Made by a program: the position numbers and the translations under genes
Shown: positions 35,119 through 45,835 of the stretch, piece by piece
Numbering within the stretch: the first letter of the stretch is position 1
Layout of the letters: each line of letters starts with the position of its first letter
Assembly: GCA_038501195.1 (NCBI GenBank)
Contig: JBBPUQ010000011.1
Span: forward strand, 310,001 to 374,000
Length of the DNA stretch: 64,000 nt
Source: Nemania diffusa
Lineage: Eukaryota; Ascomycota; Sordariomycetes; Xylariales; Xylariaceae
Reading direction: 5' to 3'
The notes under the pieces: generated by a model
What the model saw: the letters and a program-made list of their open reading frames with translations, nothing else
What the model was told of the DNA's origin: nothing
The model's database searches: none

Positions 35119-37618
35119 ATGAGCACTAACTCGAAGCAACATGGTTCGCGGCGGCCCAGTTTATCAGGCAGTTCCGGATCAGAAACATCGCCCCGCCACT
35201 CACATGAACCCCAGGCCCCTGCCTTAGAAGCCCTATCAAGTCAATCGTTAGCTGAAAATGTCGCCACCGTTCACGATGGACCCATTAACATCAACCTCGC
35301 GCGCCCTACGACGAAACACGGAAATGCGGCAGACGCCGTGCGCGAGGAGTCTGAAGATATTAGTGGCATTTGCTGGTACGGGGTCAAAGAAGACTCGAAC
35401 AAATCTGCCTCTATTTCCAGTGCTCGTGGGAACAACTTTATTCTCTCATTCAGTGGTGTATGTCACGACGAACACGGTGAAGTCCAAGGTGTTCGCCTAC
35501 AAACTCGACACGAGGAAATCATTGTGGATCCTAAAACGATGGAGAACCTCCTCTTCGCTCTGTCGGAATTCCATCTAATCATGGAAGATGTAACTGAAGC
35601 ACCATACGACGTTCTCTGGTTAACGTATTTGCAGGAACTCAAAGACCGCTTACCAGATAATCAGTTTGGAAGGTTTTGGGAGCTCTTTAGAAACCCATCT
35701 ATGGTTATGTTACTTCTAGGTCTTGATCCGAGGGAGCCTGATAATATACCTAATGCTCTAACTACTCATTCTTCTTTTATCTACCGCCCAATATCCGTAG
35801 GAGAATTCCGGTTGATCATTGTCCTACCTTCGCTAGATGCCTCCTCTACTGTGGAGTGCATACTTTGCCACGAAACGCTCGAAAGCCCTTCATCGTACGA
35901 GGCCCTTTCTTACGTCTGGGGAGATTCATCGAAAACAAAGCTCGTCAAAGTCAACGGGAAAGACTTCGCCGCGACGGAAAATTTAGAAGCAGCGCTTCGT
36001 CATTTGAGATATTCCCAAGCTGGGAAATTCAGGGTCCTCTGGGTTGATGCGATTTGCATAGACCAGAGCAATATTATGGAGCGCAACGAACAAGTAGGGC
36101 AGATGTACAGGATTTACTCGTCCGCACAGCAAGTGTGTGTTTGGCTTGGCAAGGAGACCAATACGGATGGGCTTGCCATCAAATTCCTACACGAGCTCCC
36201 AGGCCTACTCCTTGGCTCGCGTCTCGCCGAATCACCCGAGATCGTTGATATTGAATCAACGCTGGAAGCTATACAACGTCCCGCCCTTTGCCAAAAATGG
36301 GAGGCGATAGGCAACTTCCTCGCCCGCCCGTGGTGGTCGAGAGTGTGGGTGCTGCAAGAGGTGCTGCTCGCCAAAAAGGCAATATTATACTGCGGTCGGC
36401 TTGCTATCGATTGGGAGGTCGTATGCACTAGCTCCATGATTATCGGTATAAACTACCCCCAAATGACTTACATTCTCGGTCACCCCGGAACCAACGACAT
36501 GGTGCGGAGAGCATTTTCCTCCTTTAAGCTAAACGAAATCGCCATGCGAAGGGTGCAAATTTATCTTGATGGACCATCGAAACTTCTAGCCTTATTAGAT
36601 CACGCACGCCACAGCAAAGCGACTGACGCACGAGACCATGTTTACGGAATAATGGGTCTTATCAGAGGAGACATGCCAATTATTCCGGATTATAGGCTTT
36701 CCCTCCATGAGACTTTCACCCGCACTGCTATGCTCCACATGACAAAAAGCCGCACCTTAGATATGCTTTCATATGTCGCATACGACGTTCCCCGGTCCAA
36801 GAGGTTACTGACTCTTCCGAGTTGGGTCCCGGATTGGCGATTCCCCCATAGGTCCTTGTCTTTCGGGCGGCTCGGGCAGGCGCATCATGGCTCTCTTTAT
36901 AGTGCTTGTTATAGCAGAGAGTCTCGTTTCCCATTCATGTTCTTCGATGAGCACTTACGAGACATTGGACTTCCTGGTTTTTTAGTTGATACTATTGAGC
37001 ATACCGGGAGGGCATCCAACTACGACGTAGCAACAGGGACTGGCCGGGAACGGGGGGGATCCGATAGGGACTCGGTGGCAATTAGGGTCCAGGAATGGAG
37101 GGAGTTAATCAAGGATTCGATCGACGCCCCATATTTTGGGCTACATTCCACGCTCGAAGCCTTCTGGAGAACCATATTCGGTGATGTCTTGCCTGACCAA
37201 GTTTCCCCTGTGCGTCTAGGTAGCCATTTTGGGACTATCGCGAAACTCCCGCCGTCCGAGATGGAAGAAAAAATACTTTATTCCTACATTAAATTACTAT
37301 CCGTGGGGTTATTGTGCTCTCGGAAACGTTTCTTCCAAACTCGGACCGGTCGCATGGGGCTCGGATCCTACGGTATTAAGCCGGGTGATATCGTTGTGGT
37401 TCTTTTCGGCGGGTCCGTCCCTTTTGTCCTCAGGAAAGCATATCAAGGGCGTTATTTCCTCATCAGCGATAGGTAATATTACCACTCAAGTTTCTGCCTT
37501 TTAGGTGAGGATTTCGCTAACTCTTCGGTGCAGCTACGTCCACGGTATCATGGATGGGGAAATCGTGGAAGAGTGGAAAGCTGGGAAAAGCGATTGGGAG
37601 GTTTTTAGACTGGTATAA
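35119..37618 (+). CDS. HET-domain (heterokaryon incompatibility) protein
   Basis: Exons 35119-37472 and 37534-37618 encode 812 aa; the intron (GTAATA...GTGCAG) rejoins YFLISDSYVHGIMDGE, the usual HET C-terminal ending. Residues 1-80 are disordered, 80-215 a region I do not recognise, and the HET domain (PF06985) spans about 255-410: SYEALSYVWGDSS, VLWVDAICIDQSNIMERNEQV, VCVWLG, WWSRVWVLQEV. Further signature DHVYGIMGLI and a long C-terminal region follow. HET proteins trigger cell death when incompatible hyphae fuse, usually together with a partner. There are no membrane segments. It lies head to head with an AAA ATPase and 3.6 kb from a RIP island, a common setting for fast-evolving recognition genes. 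Confidence 0.93.
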
Positions 37619-40208
37619 TATATGCAGTGAAAATTAGCTTAACTAGTTACACTAATAGATACAAGAATGACGAAAAAGCTATTAGAGCCGCATTAGGAGG
37701 AAACATGGCAGATATTTTAACCAAAAAGGGTACTATATCACAGGTGTATAGTAGATCTTGTAAAAGGAGTGGGTGGCGATGTGTTGGAAGTGAACTGTAT
37801 AAAGGGGCCGCTTCATGAACTAAGGGCCACGAAGCCGAATGGAGTGCTTATATACTGATTATTTCACACTATAAAGGTTAAACTTGAAGCGAGTCAATAT
37901 TACAAGGGTGTGTTGAAGAGGAGCAATTTACTGGAGAAAAAGTAATACTACCAGTCTTGATAAGTCATCTTGTTTATAATGAGGAACAAATCAAATAGAG
38001 ACCTACCTATCAAAGAGAATGGGAACTGTAGTGACAAACAAAGAATGACCACCGGCTAGTAGCCAGTTTACACTACTCATTTTAGAGTTCTAGTGAAAGA
38101 CAACGCGAGGTTTAAGTTGCGAAGGCAATTGAACTTTAAACCTTATATAGGTGGTCCCTACTCTGGTTGAATGTGTTGAGGTTGACAAGTCCTAAACAAG
38201 GTAAGTTACAACTTGACTAACTTTGAGTATAACTTCATACATTACTAAGCGACTCAAAACAAGCTTAACACGCACCATTGACATACTGCAGCTGCCCAGG
38301 CCCTTGGGGCTTGTATTGATTTAGTTTAATATAGTAGTTCTTCGTTGTTTTCCCTCCATGTGTATGTTTCCTAGATCACGGCCTAGGCATGTTCTTACTC
38401 ATAGGAATCAATTGCTTCCCTCCTTTTTCAAGTGGTCTCCAGAAGCGCTAAGTGATAGTTGCAAGTCCTCTTACTCGCGATCTATACCTATACACTTTCC
38501 GGTTCAACAATCGACTAAACAATTAGGAAAAGTTTAATAATGACGAAAACCAACTATTCAATTAATCCTCATGTTTCTACCTTCCTCATCTTCCAACTAC
38601 GTAAGGCATAAAGGCTCACCATGAACTTAAACTAGATAGTCTCAAAGGGGATCAGTAAGCCGTGAATCTTAATGTGGAACTATGTGGGTAGTTAAGTTAA
38701 TATCATCAGCAAATCGCTGGGTAGCTCTATCCCGCAGGACAACTCAACCCCAGTAAGGTTTACTTTCGTTAGTAAGCACAACTCATGGCAAGTCCAAGGA
38801 TAGCACCTTTCCCTGAGCATAAACCTAGTTTGTTTACAAGTATAAATAAAGCCCTCGGATCCCAATATTTCCCACCTTTCTCTCTTCTCTTCATCTACAA
38901 TTCCATTCAGTCGTCTTTGCATCCCATCAATGTGGAAGTTCGCTTCGATCTTTTCAATTATCTTTACATTGCATTTATCAAAAGGTCTTCATCTTGTCGT
39001 CATCTCCAATTCTATTTAGTCACCTTTGCAATCTATCCCGTCAAGGAAACCCACCTAGTTCTATTCAACAATCGTCGTCATCACACCCCATCTTAATGCC
39101 CCAGTTTAGTTTTCATAGAACCCATTGATCTCATCTACGGCCTAAAGCGCACATATCAACCGGAAGGCAAGGAGAGAGTCTCAAGAGTCACCGAACTACC
39201 TCGCAAATTTCATCATATGTGAGAAACAGAATTGTTATTCCCAAACGTGCCTAACAATGCCTAGCCTCAGTCGCGACAACGAACCAAACGTAAGAGAGTG
39301 GCGTCCATTCAGGAGCCTTAGAAGCGTTCCGATATCTTCTGACACCGAGAGTCCGCCTCCGCACCTTGAGCCATCTTTTATCCGCCGATAAAGCCACCGT
39401 TACATGCCCCATTTCATAGGGATGGATAACTGCCCCACAAAACCCCTACTTATCATGGGTGGAAAAATGCGGTCATCCTGGGCCGGCTCTCGTACTTCAT
39501 TCCCATCGTACGGATTGCATCTTGGAAAATCTAAGATTGGAGCATTGGAGCGAGTGGGAGAAGTCGGTATGCTCAGCAGACACGTGAGTAATCCCCGAAG
39601 CGACTTTCATCCTGTTCCAGTACCTTTCACAGCACAAGCGTTCCTCTTCAGGCCAATCCCGTGCCCCAAAAGTTTCCGAAATCCTCATAAATCTGCTCGA
39701 AACGTTGATAACTGACTCCAAGTGCTCTAGTATGCACCATGGATAGGATCGAAAGGACAAGTTCGACATCTTTGCGGACAAGCGCAAGGGAAAATGCTTT
39801 GACTGAATGATAGTCTCGTGCCCAACGCCCGTTCCACTCGGCAAGCGTAACGTGGGAAATACGGGGCTGCCGGCCTATTTGTCCCCTCAATCAATGCGGT
39901 ACTCAAGATAGTGGTGATGTACTGGTGGATGACTTCAACAAAGGCATGGATGTGAATGGAATTATCACCAGTATACTATCCTCGCACAGTCACAGAGGCA
40001 ACCCAGGTACCTTCAGAGGATGGCGTCACTGATATGCTTAGGGAGGGTTGCTGATGGCATTATGGAGGAAAGGCTTGAAGTAGGAAGTAGTGGCGCATAT
40101 AAAGATGTAACTTTACCGAATCAGAACGTATATCATTAAGTTAATATGCAACACCTCAATGGCTCTGTTGATCATCATACATATGTAGCACTGAGTCTTT
40201 TATTCCCC
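37619..40208. other. Gene-poor stretch, about 2.6 kb
   Basis: No gene was supported. A promoter-like segment lies at 38841-38895 (TATAAATA followed by a CT-rich tract), followed by a ~110-bp imperfect tandem duplication (about 38888-39050, TCATCTACAATTCCATTCAG and TCATCTCCAATTCTATTTAG). Downstream frames (38785-39096, 39257-39390, 39648-39890 minus) are short and featureless, so a decayed gene is possible. Confidence 0.4.
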
Positions 40209-42254
40209 TCATACGTGATTACTCCTTTGGAGCAAGTCTAATCTATGCTTCGACAGAGTGCGAGTAACGCGATCATCATCCTCGGCGAGCGCTCGACCCT
40301 TAACTCTCGAAGGCCCAGAGACCATCTCGATCCACTCCCCTGTGGCGTTCCACGTGCCTGCTCTAGTATAATCACCAGCACTCGTGCCTTGAACAAAAGC
40401 GAAGCGGAAATATTCGTTCAGGGTGGAGTTCGTATCACGGGTCCAGGCAAATTCGCTCGCGGCGTCGTCATCGTCGAAGAAGCCTCTAAATCTCTCAACA
40501 TCGTTTACTAGAATGCTGATGCCGTCATATCGTATACTGGGGGCAGGGTCCCACTGAAAGGTGATGGTCGAGAGGGAAGAGTTGATAAGCGGGCTTAGAA
40601 TAACTGGTAGTGCGGTGCCAAGCTGTGCGTCACCCTGTAATGCTACTGACGTCTGCAGGACAGGATCAAATCCCCAACGAGCGATTCCATTCACAAACAA
40701 GCCGACCAGGACACCCTGGTACAGCAAGGATAGGCGAGTCTGGATGCTTGTACCGGGAAGGAGCAGCAAGGCCAGAATGTAGTGATGAATACGCAAGCTA
40801 AGACTAGGCAAAGCTAAAGAGACCAGAAGAGCAACGATAAGAATAGCGTAGAGCTTAAGATAGCGTACGAGCCGGGCCTCTTGTTGGAAGCACCATATCT
40901 GGCCAGCAACAATGACAACGAGTACAATAACAATAATCGCCAGAGCAGCTTTGGCGCCTGGCTGCTGCTCGAGGTCGTGGCCAGTTAATCTTGAGATAGG
41001 AATGAAGTCGAATGTATAATTTGTCAATGCGCCAACCCAGCACGCGCCTAGCCATAAGACTGTCTTCTCAACCTGAGCGGTCAGGCCTCGAAGAGTGCGC
41101 CGAACGCCCATTTTATCATAGAAAACCCAAGCGCAAAACATGGCAGGGAGAAATTTGCCTAGCACGTTCGAGAACAGCGGTGCGAAGGCGCCAGTGAGGG
41201 GCGCGTCGGAGGCTAAACCAACCTGCCAAAAGGCAATGATAAAAGTGGCAAAAAAGAAAGCAGCCGAGGACGTGGTGAAAAGCGACAGCACGGAGGTGAA
41301 GACCACTGAGATAGCCAACAGAGACCACCTGGCGTCTTTAGCCTCACATTTGATGTCTGGGAGAAATGTGAAGCTGAGTGGAAAGTTGGAGTCAAAGGCG
41401 ATGCTCTGGATCCCATGCCGGTTGGTTGCGACATAATTCTGCTGCTCGCCGATGAGCGACACAACGCCACAGCCGCCTTGCGAGCCGGATATGACACCGG
41501 AATGGATGGCAGCTCCACAGATGAAGGAATCACCTCGATAGACGGGGTTCAATTCGTTGGCTGGGTCGGGAGGGCCTCCCACAATCAGAGGCGCATAGTC
41601 AATCTCCTGATCACCCACAGCTCTCGGGTTGAGGACACGGTAACTAGCACAGCTCGCAGGACATCGGAAGGCAAAGCTGGAATTGGTGAATGGCCTGCAG
41701 TCGACACCGTCGATGCCGCAGCCATTGTTCTTGCTCCAGTACGTCGCGCCGCAACTAATATCAGAGGGCTCGCCCCAGCCCTCGATCTCGGATGCGACCT
41801 GGCCCTGCCAAAAGACTATGGCGAATGTGAGGATCCAGGCAGCAAAGAAGGCAAGAAAGAGCCACAGGCGATGTCGTTCCGCGGGTAGCACTCGACCGAC
41901 AAGACGAGGTGGCGCTTGCTGTATTGCAGGGAAGAAGGGGTTGATCTTCCAGATCCTGGGGGTCTGAGGGCCCCTGGTCCACCTCACAACAGCCTCAGCG
42001 GTCCTACGGGCGGGATACGGAACCCATCTCCACCGCTTCCGGGCCGTCTGGTCTTGCATGAAACGCGGGGTGATGGGGTCGATGGGGTCGACGAAGTTGG
42101 GGTCGACAGAACAGTCGGATCGGTCGGATCGATCGGATGCGAGGGGAGTGGCAACGCCCTCGGGTGAATGTGGACGGAGCGGGCGCCTCTGTTGTTGCTC
42201 AATATCGGGCAAGGTGGAAGAGCTAGAGCCGGAATCGCTGCGGCTACTTCTCAT
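40209..42254 (-). CDS. LCCL-domain multipass membrane protein
   Basis: A single exon of 681 aa. Residues 1-125 are disordered and rich in Ser, Asp and Pro, with SDRSDRSD and VDPIDPITP short repeats; a membrane helix at about 130-150 (WLFLAFFAAWILTFAIVFW) follows. The LCCL domain lies at about 160-290, with the Cys-rich SCGATYWSKNNGCGIDGVDC, RCPASC and FICGAAIHSGVI...GGCGVV segments. At least seven further helices follow (for example AFFFATFIIAFW, ALAIIVIVLVVIVAGQIW, LYAILIVALLVSLAL), then a C-terminal domain with glycosylation sites NSS, NST, NAT. Fungal LCCL proteins are conserved, with unknown ligand; the topology suggests the LCCL domain faces the lumen or outside. Confidence 0.9.
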   Translation of the reverse strand: MRSSRSDSGSSSSTLPDIEQQQRRPLRPHSPEGVATPLASDRSDRSDCSVDPNFVDPIDPITPRFMQDQTARKRWRWVPYPARRTAEAVVRWTRGPQTPRIWKINPFFPAIQQAPPRLVGRVLPAERHRLWLFLAFFAAWILTFAIVFWQGQVASEIEGWGEPSDISCGATYWSKNNGCGIDGVDCRPFTNSSFAFRCPASCASYRVLNPRAVGDQEIDYAPLIVGGPPDPANELNPVYRGDSFICGAAIHSGVISGSQGGCGVVSLIGEQQNYVATNRHGIQSIAFDSNFPLSFTFLPDIKCEAKDARWSLLAISVVFTSVLSLFTTSSAAFFFATFIIAFWQVGLASDAPLTGAFAPLFSNVLGKFLPAMFCAWVFYDKMGVRRTLRGLTAQVEKTVLWLGACWVGALTNYTFDFIPISRLTGHDLEQQPGAKAALAIIVIVLVVIVAGQIWCFQQEARLVRYLKLYAILIVALLVSLALPSLSLRIHHYILALLLLPGTSIQTRLSLLYQGVLVGLFVNGIARWGFDPVLQTSVALQGDAQLGTALPVILSPLINSSLSTITFQWDPAPSIRYDGISILVNDVERFRGFFDDDDAASEFAWTRDTNSTLNEYFRFAFVQGTSAGDYTRAGTWNATGEWIEMVSGPSRVKGRALAEDDDRVTRTLSKHRLDLLQRSNHV

Positions 42255-43293
42255 CGTTAATACGCACGCTCCTTGGCGTCCAACCCCGACTTGAAAGACG
42301 AGGTCATCGACTTTGTATAGTGCAGGATGTGTATGTGTATTCTGTATATATGGTTGGTTGCAATTTCTTCGCTGGTTTGTTCGTTTGCCCTTTCAATCTA
42401 TAGGAATGAATATACTCTATTGGCACGCCGGAAGTTGTACAATAATGATGCAACGGGAATGGATATAAAAAAGAACGATGTATGCTGGTATATTTACTCG
42501 ATAGGCACGGAGTGAATGCAAAAAGAGCGCAAGAACAAAGCAGTAAGAACGACGCGGACAGGCAAGCCAAAATATCCAATATCACAGCCGAGGACCTGCT
42601 CAACCCTTCTATCCGCGGCTATCAACTTGCGTATTGTATATTGTATGAGAGCTGTGATACAGAGTAGAAGACGCCAAGACAAGAAGCAACAGAGCGCGGT
42701 TGAATGCGGAGATCAGGATGACAAACAGCCAGGCACAGTAAAACAAGGCTTGTGTACAGTGTCTAAAAATAGATACCTAAACCAGATCTACTCATACGAT
42801 CTACCAATCTAGATACTATTTTATACAGTGCAGCAGGTACGGTATCGAGGCATCTAAATAGCACCCAACCTTATCTGCGTATCTATCCCCACTACACAAC
42901 TGCTGGCACCCGACAGCCTCGAGTCAAGTCTACTGACAGAAACCCAAGCAGCATTTCACCTATCAAGAAGATTTCGATTCATCGCAACATGTTCAAATCC
43001 AAAGACTGGTATATATGAAGCTAATATAATTTCAAAATATTCACACGCCGTACCCAGTAAGAATCCTTAACCAAGTCTCCAACATTTTTACCACTAAGTT
43101 CTAACTATCTAAACATCGTCAGAGCAGAACAAAAGTTGGATACCTACTTAGACGAGCCCGAGATAGGAAAACTTGTTTCCTTTCTAGGCAATCTACACTC
43201 ACTTGAGCACCTGAGGTCCACTTTACAGCAAGCATACCTACATAGGTGCCTACTTAAGTATCTCTGTCTTTTTTAAGGAGAGAAGTTCAAAAT
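42255..43293. promoter_or_regulatory. Divergent intergenic region, LCCL gene and QTRT2
   Basis: About 1 kb lies between two divergent start codons. Several small overlapping frames on both strands (42304-42812) have no domains. A TAGGTAGGT-like sequence and CT tracts occur near 43200-43270, upstream of QTRT2. Confidence 0.4.
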
Positions 43294-44922
43294 ATGGTTA
43301 CTCCTGAGCGGGATGAGAGGGCCATGTTCAAGATCCTCAAGACCGTAGTCAACGATGGCGTCGGCGCTCGTTTGGGAACCCTATCTCTGCCAAAGCGCAA
43401 CCCCATCGACACACCCAATTTCATAGGCCTTACTGCGCGGGGTGCCTTACCCCATCTGACCCCGGATAACATCAGTAAATGGTCTGAGTTGGGCGGAGTG
43501 TATATTGCTCTCGAGGATTGTAAGTCAATACCTATCGATCCCCTCACTGATCCCCTCATTGATCCCCGCATCTCATTGAGTGATGTCGAGGCTGATGTAG
43601 AAGATGAAAGAGAGGCTGAGTTGAATCATTTCCGACAGCTAACCTAACCCGACCTCACAGTCATGGAGACAACCCGCAAAAAGACTAGTCCCGCGCTCCT
43701 TGAGATGAAGTCGGAGGAGATAGAGCCTTTACATGCATTTACCGCCACCCCCTCACACGTGTTCACCGTCTTGGGCGCAAGGCGACATCCAGCAATCAGT
43801 TCCCCTATAGGCAATGCAAAGGACTCCATATCCATATTCACGTCAACCGGCTTTCAGAAGTTGACAAACGAGGCCTACCGTCAGTCCATAGACGCAGTGA
43901 GACCCGACGTCGTCATCCCACTGGCAGACATGACATATTCGCGGACCCCAACCTTCGTCCAGTCAAAGCGGCGCACAAACGTCACGAGCTCGAAACGCCA
44001 GGTCCGCATGGTCGAGCGGACCGAGGACTGGCTGGCTGGGTTCTTGCAGGCACCCGAAGACGCCAGCCAGGCCAAGACCACCCCACCGGTCTTTGCTCCT
44101 CTCCTCCCCGTCTCCTACCCAACGCAGTGGGAATATTTCAACCAGCTAGAGCAAGACTTCGCCACAAAGTTATCCGGCCTAGCAGTCTACGACGTCGACG
44201 TTCTCCCCGACCTCAGCAAGCACGGCCCTCTGATCCCTCTACCCCGCCTCTCCCTAGACTACATAGCAACACCGCACCACATACTCCGCCAAATCCACCT
44301 CGGCATCGACATCCTCACCATACCCTTCCTCAACAGCATCTCCGACGCCGGCATCGCCCTCTCCTTCACCTTCCCACCCCCCTCAGACCCATCCACCACC
44401 ATCAAACCCCTCGGCATAAACATGTGGTCCACCGAGCACGAGATAGCAGTAGCGCCCCTCACCGAAGGCTGCAAATGCTACGCCTGCACGAAGCACCACC
44501 GCGCCTTCCTCCACCACCTCCTCAACGCGAAGGAGATGCTCGGCTGGACCCTCCTGCAGGCGCACAACTACCAAGTCCTCAGCGACTTCTTCGCCGGCAT
44601 CCGCGCCTCGCTGCGCGCCGAGCCGCCCACGTTCGAGACAGACTGCGATGCGTTTACGCGGGCGTACGATTCGGAACTACCCATTGGCACTGGCGCAAGG
44701 CCGCGCGCGCGGGGATACCACTTTAAGAGCCGTGGTAACGATGAGAAGATCAACGCGCCGGCGTGGGAGCACTATAAGGCCGGGAGCGACCCTGCGCTGG
44801 CGGGGGAGATGGCTGGGTTGGTTGTTACGGGGGCGGCGGCGGAGGGGAAGGAGACGCCGGTTGTTCCTGATGCTGATGGTGCTGTGCTTGATAAACAGGG
44901 GTTTGCGGAGATCGCGAATTGA
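43294..44922 (+). CDS. QTRT2: Queuine tRNA-ribosyltransferase accessory subunit 2
   Basis: Exons 43294-43519 and 43661-44922 encode 495 aa; splicing restores GGVYIALEDFMETT. The protein is a TIM-barrel TGT family member: MFKILKTVVNDGVGARLG, GARRHPAISSP, VVIPLADMTYS and the zinc site CKCYACTKHHRAFLHHLL (from about residue 345) then LLQAHNY. It is the non-catalytic partner that pairs with QTRT1 to exchange guanine 34 for queuine in tRNAs with GUN anticodons, at the mitochondrial outer surface in animals. Assignment to the accessory rather than catalytic subunit rests on overall pattern. The start at 43294 has a good context (A at -3, G at +4); a second Met at 43324 is the alternative. The intron holds three copies of a TGATCCCCTCAT-like unit. 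Confidence 0.9.
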
Positions 44923-45835
44923 TTGTGTCTCCTTAGATGAAGCGGGCGAGCGGGTTCGATCGTCATCTAGAAATACGTCTAGAGTCTAGCGTAAGAGCGC
45001 TACGTATATGGCATTTACAAGCTACAGTAGAGAGGTGTCGCGCCTCGTATATAGAATCAATTTGTGTGCTCTACCATAATAAATACACTCAGAACCATGC
45101 ATCAACCCCCATATCCAAGTTATATTGAAGTGTCTAATTTAACACATGGGCTTTAAAATACGGTCAATAGTCACTATCATACATCACGTGTTCATTATAT
45201 ACTTATTATTTCAAAGGTTTAAAACCTAGTGAGATCTTGACTTATCTCCCCGATGAATATTAAGGATTGCTATCAACCCCTTCAAAATTCATGCGCACTA
45301 TCTTGCAACATTCGAGCCTCACATCTTAGCGGTAATCACTTCAATACAATATGCACGAAAATAATAACATAAAAATCTCAATTATTGCGTCCTAGCTAAT
45401 AAGCTAGCCAAAAAAAACAGCCGGTTCAAACCTAGGGAACCTTAATGGTATTTCCCTAAACGCCTAGACACCAAAACACCGAGTAAATGCCACAGCGCCG
45501 ATTGCCCAGTCTAAACCAACGTCTACCGTCTATGTGTATGTGTGAGCCTGCGAGAAAATGTGCAGGTGTATCCGATGATCCCAAGTGCCCGAACTGTTGG
45601 GCTAAGATCTCATATCTAGATGGGGAAGTGGATAGGAAGTAAAAGGAGTATGGGGGTGGTGAGGACGATATTGCGGGATGGGGGGTGAATTATAATTATA
45701 GTAAAACAGTTGGTTTGTTGGTCGTTTGAATGGTTGAATGGCAAAGGCGAAGAGGGAGGAACAGTTCATGTTCACACCACCTCCCTCAGTGTTGAGAAGA
45801 GCAGCAAGGTTCGAGGCGACGATTCCAAACGCCGT
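44923..45835. other. Convergent intergenic region, 3' ends of QTRT2 and MFS genes
   Basis: No gene was seen. Base composition drops toward A/T in the middle (about 45100-45420), as expected for 3' flanks. Confidence 0.5.

Noticed and set aside
37627..37818. Frame containing NMADILTKKG, like the tail of a copia RNase H
   Set aside because: Only this short phrase matches, the frame starts with GTG, and no reverse transcriptase or integrase blocks lie nearby.
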